Assembly: GCA_937911865.1 (NCBI GenBank)
Contig: CALDSK010000165.1
Location: 1-64,000, forward strand
Reading direction: 5' to 3'
DNA from: an uncultured Synechococcus sp.
GTDB lineage: Bacteria > Cyanobacteriota > Cyanobacteriia > Phormidesmidales > Phormidesmidaceae
Length of the DNA stretch: 64,000 bases
The position numbers and the translations under genes are program-made. Every line of letters starts with the position of its first letter. The stretch's first letter is position 1. Positions 45,941 to 54,268 of this stretch are shown piece by piece. The notes under the pieces are model-generated. The model made no database searches, was not told where the DNA came from, and was given only the letters and a program-made list of their open reading frames with translations.

Positions 45941-47059
45941 CTACTCCGCTGATGAACCCTCTGGCGTTAGCTGTCCGTCTAGCTCAAATGTCCCAGACAC
46001 GGCCTCTGTTAGGTAGTTAGCGGCTGCCCCTACGGCTGCTACGGCGTTCTCATATAGCATTCTGGTGGGCCCCAGTACGCCCAAACTGCCCATTGGCCCT
46101 GGGGCAGTTCCATATTGAGACGTGATAAGAGCGCAGGTCTGCATGGGCTCTACCGGATTTTCTGCGCCGATCCAAATTCTGAGTCGCGGCTGACCAGCTA
46201 TCGAGATTATTGGCGGTGGGGGCTCTGAAATCAGTGGCCACAGCTGATCGCGACCATCTTCTAGCAGCTGTACAATTTGTCGAATTTGCTCACGTTCAGC
46301 AAACTCTGGCTGATCTAACGCTTCGGCCAAACCACTGACCAAAATCTGTGTGGCCGGGGAGGTTGTCGCCTTGCGGGCAAGATCTGCGATCGCCGCTTCT
46401 AGCGCCCCTACGTACCGATGAAACACCTGATCCAGCTCAGCCCAATCGAGATCTGCATCACGCAAAGAGCGCCCCTTTAGCTGCACCGTTAAAAAATTCG
46501 ACAGAATTTGTAGCTCTCTGTCAATTACCTCATCTGCCTGCTGATGCAGCGTTTCATCCGGTAACCGCAGCAAAATTGAATGATTGTTGTAAATATCAAG
46601 CACCACCAGCAAAATTTGTCCGCTGCCTACTCGCACAAGCTGTAGATGCTTAATCAGCGAAGCCTCCATATGTGGCAGCGTTACCAGCGCGATGTAGCCA
46701 CTCAGCCGCGATAATATCTGCGCCGACTCTTGCAGCAGTCCATCTATGGCCTGGCGCTCCCAGTCTAAATTCAAATCCAGCGCTGACTTGACTTTTCGCG
46801 TCAGTGGCTTCGATGGCGTCATCAGCTCATCGACATAGGTGCGATAGCCCGAATCTGAGGGAATGCGTCCAGCAGAGGTATGCGGCTGGTACAATAGCCC
46901 AGAGCTTTCGAGCGCGCTCATAACGCTGCGAATGGTCGCCGAGCTGACCTGAAGATCGTAGCCTTCAGCCAGCGATTTGGACCCGACTGGCTCAGCAGTG
47001 CTTACATAGTGACGGACCGTAGCCCTGAGAATATTCTGCTGGCGAGGGTTGAGCTTCAT
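45941..47059 (-). CDS. hrcA: HrcA heat-shock repressor
   Basis: HrcA binds CIRCE operators and represses chaperone genes. The 372-aa protein has LNPRQQNILRATVRHYVSTAEPVGSK (split here across a winged helix), SSATIRSVMSALESSGLLYQ and PHTSAGRIPSDSGYRTYVDEL. I start at the ATG at 47059; an upstream frame adds 12 residues (MRCPTYCACDLF) that do not fit the family. No CIRCE element was seen in the window. Confidence 0.93.
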   Translation of the reverse strand: MKLNPRQQNILRATVRHYVSTAEPVGSKSLAEGYDLQVSSATIRSVMSALESSGLLYQPHTSAGRIPSDSGYRTYVDELMTPSKPLTRKVKSALDLNLDWERQAIDGLLQESAQILSRLSGYIALVTLPHMEASLIKHLQLVRVGSGQILLVVLDIYNNHSILLRLPDETLHQQADEVIDRELQILSNFLTVQLKGRSLRDADLDWAELDQVFHRYVGALEAAIADLARKATTSPATQILVSGLAEALDQPEFAEREQIRQIVQLLEDGRDQLWPLISEPPPPIISIAGQPRLRIWIGAENPVEPMQTCALITSQYGTAPGPMGSLGVLGPTRMLYENAVAAVGAAANYLTEAVSGTFELDGQLTPEGSSAE

Positions 47060-47533
47060 GAACAGGTCACAGGCACAGTAGGTCGGGCAACGCAATCGAT
47101 CTGAATATGATTTTTTGAGATTGACGTGAATGTTTGACTAACAGGCCCGCCTTTCAATCATAAAGGATAGGTTAAGTGCTTTGTGGTTCACGGTGGGCAT
47201 TTCACGTAAGCTTTTATCGCAAGTTTCTCCTTAATCCGTCCCCATCCACTCCCTCGCGATCCCCATTTATACAAAAGCCTGAGACCCCAATGTTCTAGAG
47301 GGCAAGCAATCTTCTCAATATCCTGGTAAATTCAGAAGAGCTACTGCGATCATCCCCGACGCTCTATTTAGCAACCCCGATAAAAAGATGCGACAGTTTG
47401 CAGTCTCAGCCGCTAAGTTAACCCCCGAATAGGTAGATAAGCTGGGTTTTACCTCTGGTTTGTCTTTATCAACCTTGTAGATAGGTTGTACCGTCACGCA
47501 CACTGGATTCCTGACAGCCAGGTTAAGCCAATC
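47060..47533. other. Intergenic region between hrcA and rbcR
   Basis: The 474-nt gap separates two divergent genes and should carry both promoters. I see no tRNA, no gene and no strong hairpin. A minus-strand frame at 47315-47659 is antisense to the start of rbcR and is rejected. Confidence 0.45.
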
Positions 47534-48610
47534 ATGTCTGATCTTCCTTTTACCCTCGATCAACTTCGCATTCTCAAAGCCATCGCCGCCGAGGGTAGCT
47601 TCAAACGCGCCGCCGACAGCCTGTATGTCTCTCAGCCTGCGGTAAGTTTGCAAGTACAAAACTTAGAACGACAGCTAGACGTACCGCTGTTTGATAGAGG
47701 CGGGCGACGCGCTCAGCTGACTGAGGCCGGTCACCTGCTGCTGGAATATGGTGATCGCATTCTCAGCCTGTGCCAGGAAACCTGCCGCGCCATCGAAGAT
47801 TTACAGAATTTACAGGGCGGCACGCTCATTGTGGGCGCTAGCCAGACGACTGGCACCTACCTGCTGCCCCGGATGATTGGTCAATTTCGTCAGCGCTACC
47901 CGGAAGTCGCGGTGCAGCTGCACGTACACTCCACTCGGCGCACCTCTTGGAGCGTTGCCAATGGCCAAATTGATCTGGCCATCATTGGGGGTGAAGTTCC
48001 TCCAGAACTGCAAGATTCGCTCGAAGTCGCGCCCTACGCTGAAGACGAGCTGGCGCTAATTATGCCGGTTTTTCATCCCCTGGCAAGCAACGATACGATT
48101 GCCCGCAGCGACCTCTACAAGCTGAAGTTCATTACCCTTGATTCTCAGTCCACCATTCGCAAGGTGATTGATCAAGTTCTGACCAGAGGCGGTATCGAAA
48201 CTCGGCGACTGCGGGTGGAAATGGAGCTGAATTCGATCGAGGCCATTAAAAACGCCGTACAGTCTGGATTGGGTGTGGCCTTTGCTTCTACTTCCTCTAT
48301 TGAAAAAGAGCTGCAAATGGGCGTAATCCATCGGGCTCGGATTGAATCAGTAGAAGTCAAGCGCACGCTGTCTGTGATCTTTAATCCCAACCGGTATCGA
48401 TCTAAGGCGGCTGAGGCCTTTGCTAGAGAAATTTTACCGAAGTTTACCAATCGCGAGCTGGCCTTTAAAAAGGCCAATGTTAAAGCGAATGGAAAGAACG
48501 GCTCGGATGGCAAGCCTGCTACAGCAAAAGCCACCGCGAATAAGGAGACATCTGCTAAAGTGCCTGGTAAGGCTCAAGCAGCCCTTGACGCTGATGCTGC
48601 TGGCCGATAG
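47534..48610 (+). CDS. rbcR: LysR-type regulator RbcR (Ycf30)
   Basis: RbcR activates Rubisco and other carbon-fixation genes. The 358-aa protein begins [20 protein letters not shown] and continues [20 protein letters not shown], nearly identical to RbcR/Ycf30 of cyanobacteria and red-lineage plastids, and the effector domain has [19 protein letters not shown]. The last 50 residues are a Lys/Ala-rich tail ([19 protein letters not shown]) that is longer than usual and low-complexity. I start at the ATG at 47534. Confidence 0.9.
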   Translation: MSDLPFTLDQLRILKAIAAEGSFKRAADSLYVSQPAVSLQVQNLERQLDVPLFDRGGRRAQLTEAGHLLLEYGDRILSLCQETCRAIEDLQNLQGGTLIVGASQTTGTYLLPRMIGQFRQRYPEVAVQLHVHSTRRTSWSVANGQIDLAIIGGEVPPELQDSLEVAPYAEDELALIMPVFHPLASNDTIARSDLYKLKFITLDSQSTIRKVIDQVLTRGGIETRRLRVEMELNSIEAIKNAVQSGLGVAFASTSSIEKELQMGVIHRARIESVEVKRTLSVIFNPNRYRSKAAEAFAREILPKFTNRELAFKKANVKANGKNGSDGKPATAKATANKETSAKVPGKAQAALDADAAGR

Positions 48611-48792
48611 CGGTTGATATTTTGCCTTTAGCCGTTTGCTGATGGTACTGCTGTCATAGATCCCTTTGAGGTCGTATCAGCAAAGTGCTTAGCAATTAAC
48701 CGTATAGCCAAAAAATGTTAGAGGGTGAGCCTAAGGCTTTTCTCACTTTGGCTAATGCATCCCCGGCTGCTTGCTATATCTGTTAAACCCTT

Positions 48793-50295
48793 ATGCAACT
48801 GCACTGCACCCGTCCTAACTGTCCATCTCCGGTCAATCATTTCTCCGATCTTGACGATCCCAATATTCCTCAGCCCCTGAAGCAGAAGTATTGCAGTGCC
48901 TGCCGCATGGAGCTAATTTTGCGCGGACGCTATCTGCCGATGAGGCTGCTGGGCAAAGGCGGGTTTGGGACAGCTTTTTTAGCCCGTGACGTTGACTCGC
49001 CAACCCAGAAAAACTGTGTGGTAAAGCTCTTTCAGCCACCGGTCACGTTGACTCCACAGCAAATGGCAACAGCGCAGCGACTGTTTGGGAAAGAAGCCAT
49101 TGTGCTGGAGCGTTTGGGATTGCAGCATCCGCAGATTCCAAATCTGTACGCCTATTTCTCTGTGATGGTGACCAGCCCGCTGAACAATCAGTCGGAAGAG
49201 CTGTTTTACCTGGTGCAGGAGTTTATTGATGGCGAGGATCTAGAAAAGGTGCTAGACCGCCAGGGCCAGTTTAGTGAAACCGAGGTCACTAGAGTGCTCC
49301 GCTCTATGCTAGATATCTTGGGCTTTGTACATAAGAATGGGGCGATTCACCGAGATGTCAAGCCGTCAAACATTATGCAGCGGCAGGACGGTCGGTTGTT
49401 TTTGCTTGATTTTGGCGCGGTGAAAGAGGTCACCGCGCCGACAGGCGTGCAGCGTGGCCCAACAACGATTTGCTCTCCGGACTATGCGCCGCCCGAGCAG
49501 ATTATGAATGGCACGGTAGATGAAACGTCTGATCTGTATGCGCTGGCAGCGACCTGCGTGGTGCTGCTGACAGATAAAGGATCGAATGAGCTACGCGATA
49601 GCATTTCGAATCGGTGGAGGTGGCAGCCCCACGCTCGGGTCTCAACCGAGCTGGCAGCCATATTAGACAAGATGCTACAGCCTAATCCAGCCAGTCGGTT
49701 CCCGACAGCGAAAGCGGGCACTGAGGCGCTGTCTGCAGGAAGCGTTTCTACGCAGATTTCGGGGCAGATTTCGGGGCAGACTTCGGGGTCGCCGTATCCA
49801 CCTGTAGCCACGCCACCTGTGAAAACAAGCAGCACTGGCAGTTCTCAGCGGCCGGCTACACCCAGGCCGGTGACTTCGCCTCCGCTGACTCCGCAAAAAG
49901 CATCCCCGCCCCCTAAACCGGTTCGTCAACCCCCTGCACCGCTGTCGCTAGCGAGGTTTTTAGGCAATGCGGCGTTTTCTGGCGCAGAAGGGGGCTTGCT
50001 GGCGATCGCAGCACTCAGTCTAGTTGGCACAACGCTAGCAGGCCATGCCACCTGGCTAGTCATGCTGGCAGGTCTAGCCACGCTTCAGTTCTTACGGGTT
50101 ATAGAAGGTCTAGACCTGGCAATAATTGCCGGTGTGACCTTCGCTATCGTGGCGTTTTTTAGGCCGCTGCACGCCATTTTGGGCGGCAGCGATATTGCGT
50201 TGATTGTAGTCATCGCGCTGATGGCAGGCGGTGGGATGGTTGCGATCGCAGTTATCTTCCGGCTTATTTTCCGTCTGCTTTCCCGTATTATGTGA
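48793..50295 (+). CDS. Membrane Ser/Thr protein kinase with N-terminal Cys motif
   Basis: The 500-aa protein begins with a four-cysteine zinc-ribbon-like motif (C5, C10, C34, C37) as in SpkB-type kinases. The kinase core has GKGGFG at 54-59, Lys78, IHRDVKPSN with HRD at 186-188, DFG at 206-208 and DYAPPEQ. A Pro/Ser/Thr-rich linker covers about 315-395. Several hydrophobic segments between about 400 and 500 suggest three to four membrane helices. Two substrate-binding-protein genes follow after 41 nt and 204 nt, suggesting a shared signalling role. Confidence 0.88.
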   Translation: MQLHCTRPNCPSPVNHFSDLDDPNIPQPLKQKYCSACRMELILRGRYLPMRLLGKGGFGTAFLARDVDSPTQKNCVVKLFQPPVTLTPQQMATAQRLFGKEAIVLERLGLQHPQIPNLYAYFSVMVTSPLNNQSEELFYLVQEFIDGEDLEKVLDRQGQFSETEVTRVLRSMLDILGFVHKNGAIHRDVKPSNIMQRQDGRLFLLDFGAVKEVTAPTGVQRGPTTICSPDYAPPEQIMNGTVDETSDLYALAATCVVLLTDKGSNELRDSISNRWRWQPHARVSTELAAILDKMLQPNPASRFPTAKAGTEALSAGSVSTQISGQISGQTSGSPYPPVATPPVKTSSTGSSQRPATPRPVTSPPLTPQKASPPPKPVRQPPAPLSLARFLGNAAFSGAEGGLLAIAALSLVGTTLAGHATWLVMLAGLATLQFLRVIEGLDLAIIAGVTFAIVAFFRPLHAILGGSDIALIVVIALMAGGGMVAIAVIFRLIFRLLSRIM

Positions 50296-50336
50296 CTAAC
50301 AAAGCGTCTATAAAATAAGCCTCGGCTACTAATCGC

Positions 50337-51755
50337 ATGGCCAAGAAAAATGAGCTACCGGCTCTTGTTGCCTCTCTACTTGTTACCGTCGCCATATTAG
50401 GCGCAGGTGCCTGGTGGATAAAAGGCCAGGTGTTCGATGCCAACTCCAGTGGGGGAGGCCGAGAAGGTACTGAGCAGACTGCTTCTGGCGGTGCGAATGA
50501 TAGGGGGATCGCTGGGGCTGACGGTAGCTCTGGCCTTTCAATTTTGCCGGGCTCAGTCTCAGAAGCGAAGCAAACAGGACTAGACGCGCTAGCGGCTGGA
50601 GACTATGACACCGCTAAGGTCGAATTCACGACCGCTTTAGCGGCAGATCGCAATGATCCAGAGTCATTGATTTACCTGAACAATGCTGAGATCGGTAATT
50701 CAGAGGCCTATACGATTGCCGTGATTGTGCCGGTCGGCTCAGCCGTAAATCCAGCGCAGGAGCTGATGCGCGGCGTGGCGCAGGCGCAGGCAGATGTGAA
50801 TGAAGCGGGCGGCGTTGGCGGTAGGCCCCTACGAGTGCTGCTGATTGATGATAATGACGATGTAGATACGGCCAGTGCGATCGCCACTGAGCTAGTCAGC
50901 AATGAGGACGTACTGGGCGTTGTGGGTCACTTTTCTAGCGGGACAACGCTAGCTGTCGCTGAAATATATGAAGCGGGCGGGCTACCGATGGTTTCTCCAA
51001 CCAGTACCGCGGTCAAAGTCTCGGAGGCCGGGGACTTCATTTTTCGAACGGTGCCTAGCGACCGGCTGGCGGCAGCGACGCTGTCTCGCTATGTCTTGAA
51101 TGAACTAAACGAGAATCAGGCGGCTGTCTTCTACACCAGCGAGAGCGCCTACAGCCAGTCCGTAAAGTCAGAATTTACGACTGAATTACTCAGCAACGGG
51201 GGTGAAGTGGTTGCGGACTACGATGTCAGCGAGCCAGGGTTTAGCGCCGGTAGAGCGGTGCAAGAAGCCAAGGAAAGCGGCGCAACGGTGCTGATGCTAG
51301 CGCTCAATACGGCCACCATTGACACGGCCAATCAAATCATTTCGGTCAACCAAGGCGACCTGCCCATGGTCGGCGGCGACAGTTTGTACAATCCGAAGGT
51401 GCTAGACGTTGGTCGAGGCAATGCGGAGGGGCTAACCGTTGCGGTGCCGTGGCATATCTTAAGCCATACGCAAACGCCTTTTGTAGCAGAGTCTCGGCGG
51501 CTGTGGGGCGGCGATGTGAACTGGAGAACCGCCACCGCCTATGATGCGGTCAAGGTGCTAGCCGCGGGCATTGCCGAAGCGCCCAATCGCTCGGGGATTG
51601 CCGAGGCGTTGGCCAGTTCGAGCACGCGTATTGATGGGGCCACGGATCCGATTCGCTTTTTACCGACGGGCGATCGCAATCAGCCGTCTCAGCTTGTAAC
51701 GGTGGAACCCGGCAACCGCTCGGGCAGCGGCTACGACTACGTCCCGGTCAGATAG
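50337..51755 (+). CDS. Membrane-anchored periplasmic-binding protein (LivK type), copy 1
   Basis: The 472-aa protein has an N-terminal anchor (residues about 8-30, ALVASLLVTVAILGAGAWW), a TPR-like hairpin (GLDALAAGDYDTAKVEFTTA) and a type I periplasmic-binding domain of the branched-chain amino-acid class: YTIAVIVPVGSAVNPAQELM, LLIDDNDDVDTA, GVVGHFSSGTTL and SPTSTAVKV. There is no lipobox. No permease or ATPase genes lie near, so it is more likely a receptor than part of a transporter. It is paralogous to the next gene. Confidence 0.82.
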   Translation: MAKKNELPALVASLLVTVAILGAGAWWIKGQVFDANSSGGGREGTEQTASGGANDRGIAGADGSSGLSILPGSVSEAKQTGLDALAAGDYDTAKVEFTTALAADRNDPESLIYLNNAEIGNSEAYTIAVIVPVGSAVNPAQELMRGVAQAQADVNEAGGVGGRPLRVLLIDDNDDVDTASAIATELVSNEDVLGVVGHFSSGTTLAVAEIYEAGGLPMVSPTSTAVKVSEAGDFIFRTVPSDRLAAATLSRYVLNELNENQAAVFYTSESAYSQSVKSEFTTELLSNGGEVVADYDVSEPGFSAGRAVQEAKESGATVLMLALNTATIDTANQIISVNQGDLPMVGGDSLYNPKVLDVGRGNAEGLTVAVPWHILSHTQTPFVAESRRLWGGDVNWRTATAYDAVKVLAAGIAEAPNRSGIAEALASSSTRIDGATDPIRFLPTGDRNQPSQLVTVEPGNRSGSGYDYVPVR

Positions 51756-51829
51756 CGACTGGCCACTTAAAACGCGCATCACCTAGAGGCCCGCCACCTA
51801 GAGCGATCGCAACGACTCTGTGCATGACT

Positions 51830-51874
51830 ACCTCTCGTATTACGACCTTTCGTATTGCGACCTCGCGTATTACT
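51830..51874. repeat. 15-nt tandem repeat, three copies, between paralogues
   Basis: The units are ACCTCTCGTATTACG, ACCTTTCGTATTGCG and ACCTCGCGTATTACT. It lies in the gap between the two binding-protein genes. Confidence 0.8.
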
Positions 51875-51959
51875 CTTTACGAGCACAACATTGCAAGATC
51901 GAATATTGCAACAAACTGTGCACCCTAAAACCTCAAATATAAAAGACTCAAAATTAAAG

Positions 51960-53363
51960 ATGAGCAATCGAAATCAGCTTCCGGCGCTGGTCGCTTCTTT
52001 GGCTATTACCGTGGTGATCGTCTTGGGCGGTGCCTGGTGGATTAGAAACAACGTAATGGAAGGTTCGGTCGCAGCCGATTCGAGTGAGGCGCTAGAAGGC
52101 AGCCTGGCAGCGACGGTGGGTAATGACGGTACGGCTGGCGTTTCTATGCTGCCTGGCAAGGTGCCCGCAGCCAAGCAAAGAGGGCTCGATGCTATGGCCG
52201 CAGGCGATTTTGCAGCGGCGCAGGTTGAGTTTACGGCAGCGCTAGCAGAAAAGCGCAACGATCCTGAAACGCTGATTTATCTCAATAACGCCAAGATCGG
52301 CAATAGTTCGGCCTACACCATTGCGCTGTCGGTGCCCGCTAGTAAGTTTGCCAATACTTCGCTAGAAATGATGCGCGGCGTGGCACAGGCGCAAGAAACC
52401 TTGAATCGGTCAGTTGGCATTAATGGAACGCCGCTCAAGGTGCTGCTGTTTGACGATAGTGGTGAGCTAGACCGGGCCCGGGCGATCGCCGTTGATTTAG
52501 CTGCGAACCCAGACGTTCTTGGCGTGGTGGGTCACCACTCTAGCGATACCACTTTGAAGGCCGCAGAGGTCTATGAAGCACAGGGCCTAACGGTGATTTC
52601 TCCGACCAGTTCAGCGGTCGAAATTGCCGATGCTGGCGATTTTGTTTTTCGCACGGTGCCCAGCGATCGGATCGCCGCCGCTACGCTCGTTCGCCATAGC
52701 TTGAACACGTTAGGCAAGAAGCAGGCGGCTGTCTTTTTTGACAGTGAGAGCGCCTATAGCCTGTCTGTCAAAAAAGAATTTGCCACAGAACTGCTGAGCG
52801 GTGGGGGAGAAATTGTCAATGAGTTTGACGTAGTAGACTCTGGCTTTAGCGTCAGCAGTGCTCTGCAATCAGCGCAAGCCAATGGCGCTGAGGTCATTAT
52901 GCTGGCGTTAACGCTCAGTAGCATTGACATTCCGATTCAGGTGATGGCGATGAATCAGGAGAAGCTACCCATTCTTGCCAGCGATAGCCTCTACAGCCCG
53001 CGAGTCTTGGAGGCGGGCCGAGATAATGCGGTTGGGCTAACCGTGGCGGTCCCTTGGCATACGCTTAGCCACACGCAGACGCCGTTTGTAAATACGGCTA
53101 GCTCGCTGTGGGGTGGGGACGTTAACTGGCGAACGGCTATGGCCTACGATGCAACCATGGCACTGGTCGCAGGCATTGAGGCTGACGCGACCAGAGAAGG
53201 CGTAGCGACGGCACTGGCCGCTCCCAACTTTACGGTGGACGGGGCGACTGGGCCGGTTCGTTTTTTTGCGACGGGCGATCGCAATCAGCCCTCTCAGCTG
53301 GTACAGGTCGTTGAAGGCAATCGCACCCGCAGCGGATATGAATTTGTGCCGATAGCGCCCTAG
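51960..53363 (+). CDS. Membrane-anchored periplasmic-binding protein (LivK type), copy 2
   Basis: The 467-aa protein has the same order of parts as copy 1: anchor (LPALVASLAITVVIVLGGAWW), TPR-like GLDAMAAGDFAAAQVEFTAA, and the binding domain with GVVGHHSSDTTL, SPTSSAVEI, DFVFRTVPSDRIAAATL and LASDSLYSPRVLE. Alignable regions such as AVPWHTLSHTQTPFV and SLWGGDVNWRTAMAYDA are almost identical, so the pair arose by tandem duplication, with ligand loops changed. The upstream frame extends 35 codons without a family match; I start at the ATG at 51960. Confidence 0.82.
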   Translation: MSNRNQLPALVASLAITVVIVLGGAWWIRNNVMEGSVAADSSEALEGSLAATVGNDGTAGVSMLPGKVPAAKQRGLDAMAAGDFAAAQVEFTAALAEKRNDPETLIYLNNAKIGNSSAYTIALSVPASKFANTSLEMMRGVAQAQETLNRSVGINGTPLKVLLFDDSGELDRARAIAVDLAANPDVLGVVGHHSSDTTLKAAEVYEAQGLTVISPTSSAVEIADAGDFVFRTVPSDRIAAATLVRHSLNTLGKKQAAVFFDSESAYSLSVKKEFATELLSGGGEIVNEFDVVDSGFSVSSALQSAQANGAEVIMLALTLSSIDIPIQVMAMNQEKLPILASDSLYSPRVLEAGRDNAVGLTVAVPWHTLSHTQTPFVNTASSLWGGDVNWRTAMAYDATMALVAGIEADATREGVATALAAPNFTVDGATGPVRFFATGDRNQPSQLVQVVEGNRTRSGYEFVPIAP

Positions 53364-53407
53364 CCGATAGCGCTCTAGCCGATAGAGACCTAGCCGATAG
53401 AGACCTA
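53348..53407. repeat. 15-nt tandem repeat, exactly four copies, across a stop codon
   Basis: The units are GCCGATAGCGCCCTA, GCCGATAGCGCTCTA and GCCGATAGAGACCTA (twice). The first unit includes the stop codon of binding-protein copy 2; the array ends exactly where the next GTG start begins. Confidence 0.9.
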
Positions 53408-54121
53408 GTGACGACGCTACAACGGAGTCGAGCCGTGACTGATAGCCTTTCAGCTAAATCTCAAGCCAGTAGTCAAACCAGCAGTCAAGAGCGTGAAACG
53501 GCTCTGATTCAGTCTGAAATTTTAGCGATCGCCGCCGAGCTGAGTCCGTCACTGGTTGAGGCAATTGAGCAAAACGGCCCGCTCGAACTGATCTCTGAAC
53601 AGAAAGCGCTACAGAAAACGTCACAGAAAACACCTTTCCCCGAGCGACTGTGCCGAGCGGTGACCGGACAGCAGCTGTCTATTCGGGCAGCTGACACGAT
53701 CTGGGGACGGGTGGTCGCTGGCGCTGGGCAAGAGAGACTGATCGATTATTTTGCGCGGGTAGAGCCGGCTGCGCTCAGGGCCTGTGGCCTGTCTGGGGCA
53801 AAGGCAAAAACAATCGATGAGATCGCGACTGCCGCTCTTCAAGGACAGCTGGACTCAACAGAGCTAGGCACGCTCTCTCATGCAGAGAGAACAAAGCGAC
53901 TAACGGCGCTGTGGGGCGTGGGGCAATGGACTGCCGATATGATGGGCATTTTTTACTTTGGCGACCCAGACATCTGGCCCGATGGCGATGTCACTGCTCG
54001 CAAGACCCTGGAAAAACTGACCAGCAAACGGCGCAAAACCGTGCGAACCGCTGCTCGCTTTGCGCCGTATCGCTCTTATTTGGCGCTGCATATGTGGCGA
54101 TATGTTGACGCAACGCCCTAA
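53408..54121 (+). CDS. AlkA-type 3-methyladenine DNA glycosylase (HhH-GPD)
   Basis: The 237-aa protein removes alkylated bases from DNA. It has the HhH-GPD pattern LCRAVTGQQLSIRAADTIWG, LRACGLSGAKAKTIDEIA, and LWGVGQWTADMMGIFYFG with the catalytic Asp in IWPDGDVTARKTL. It starts with GTG; a second GTG at 53435 would remove nine residues. The first 45 residues are Ser/Gln-rich and dispensable-looking. Confidence 0.86.
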   Translation: MTTLQRSRAVTDSLSAKSQASSQTSSQERETALIQSEILAIAAELSPSLVEAIEQNGPLELISEQKALQKTSQKTPFPERLCRAVTGQQLSIRAADTIWGRVVAGAGQERLIDYFARVEPAALRACGLSGAKAKTIDEIATAALQGQLDSTELGTLSHAERTKRLTALWGVGQWTADMMGIFYFGDPDIWPDGDVTARKTLEKLTSKRRKTVRTAARFAPYRSYLALHMWRYVDATP

Positions 54122-54268
54122 AAAAAATTTGCATTATCTGCATAATTTGATCACAGTGATGATTGAAAACCTTGGTTAAGAATTACACCAGAAGTACCCC
54201 TGTGGGTACTGAGCTATCAAGTTCTTTGACTTATTCTTGAGAAGAGGCATCTTGTTGTGGTCAGAGCT

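Noticed and set aside
47315..47659. 114-aa minus-strand frame upstream of rbcR
   Set aside because: About one third is antisense to the conserved rbcR N-terminus and the rest has no features.
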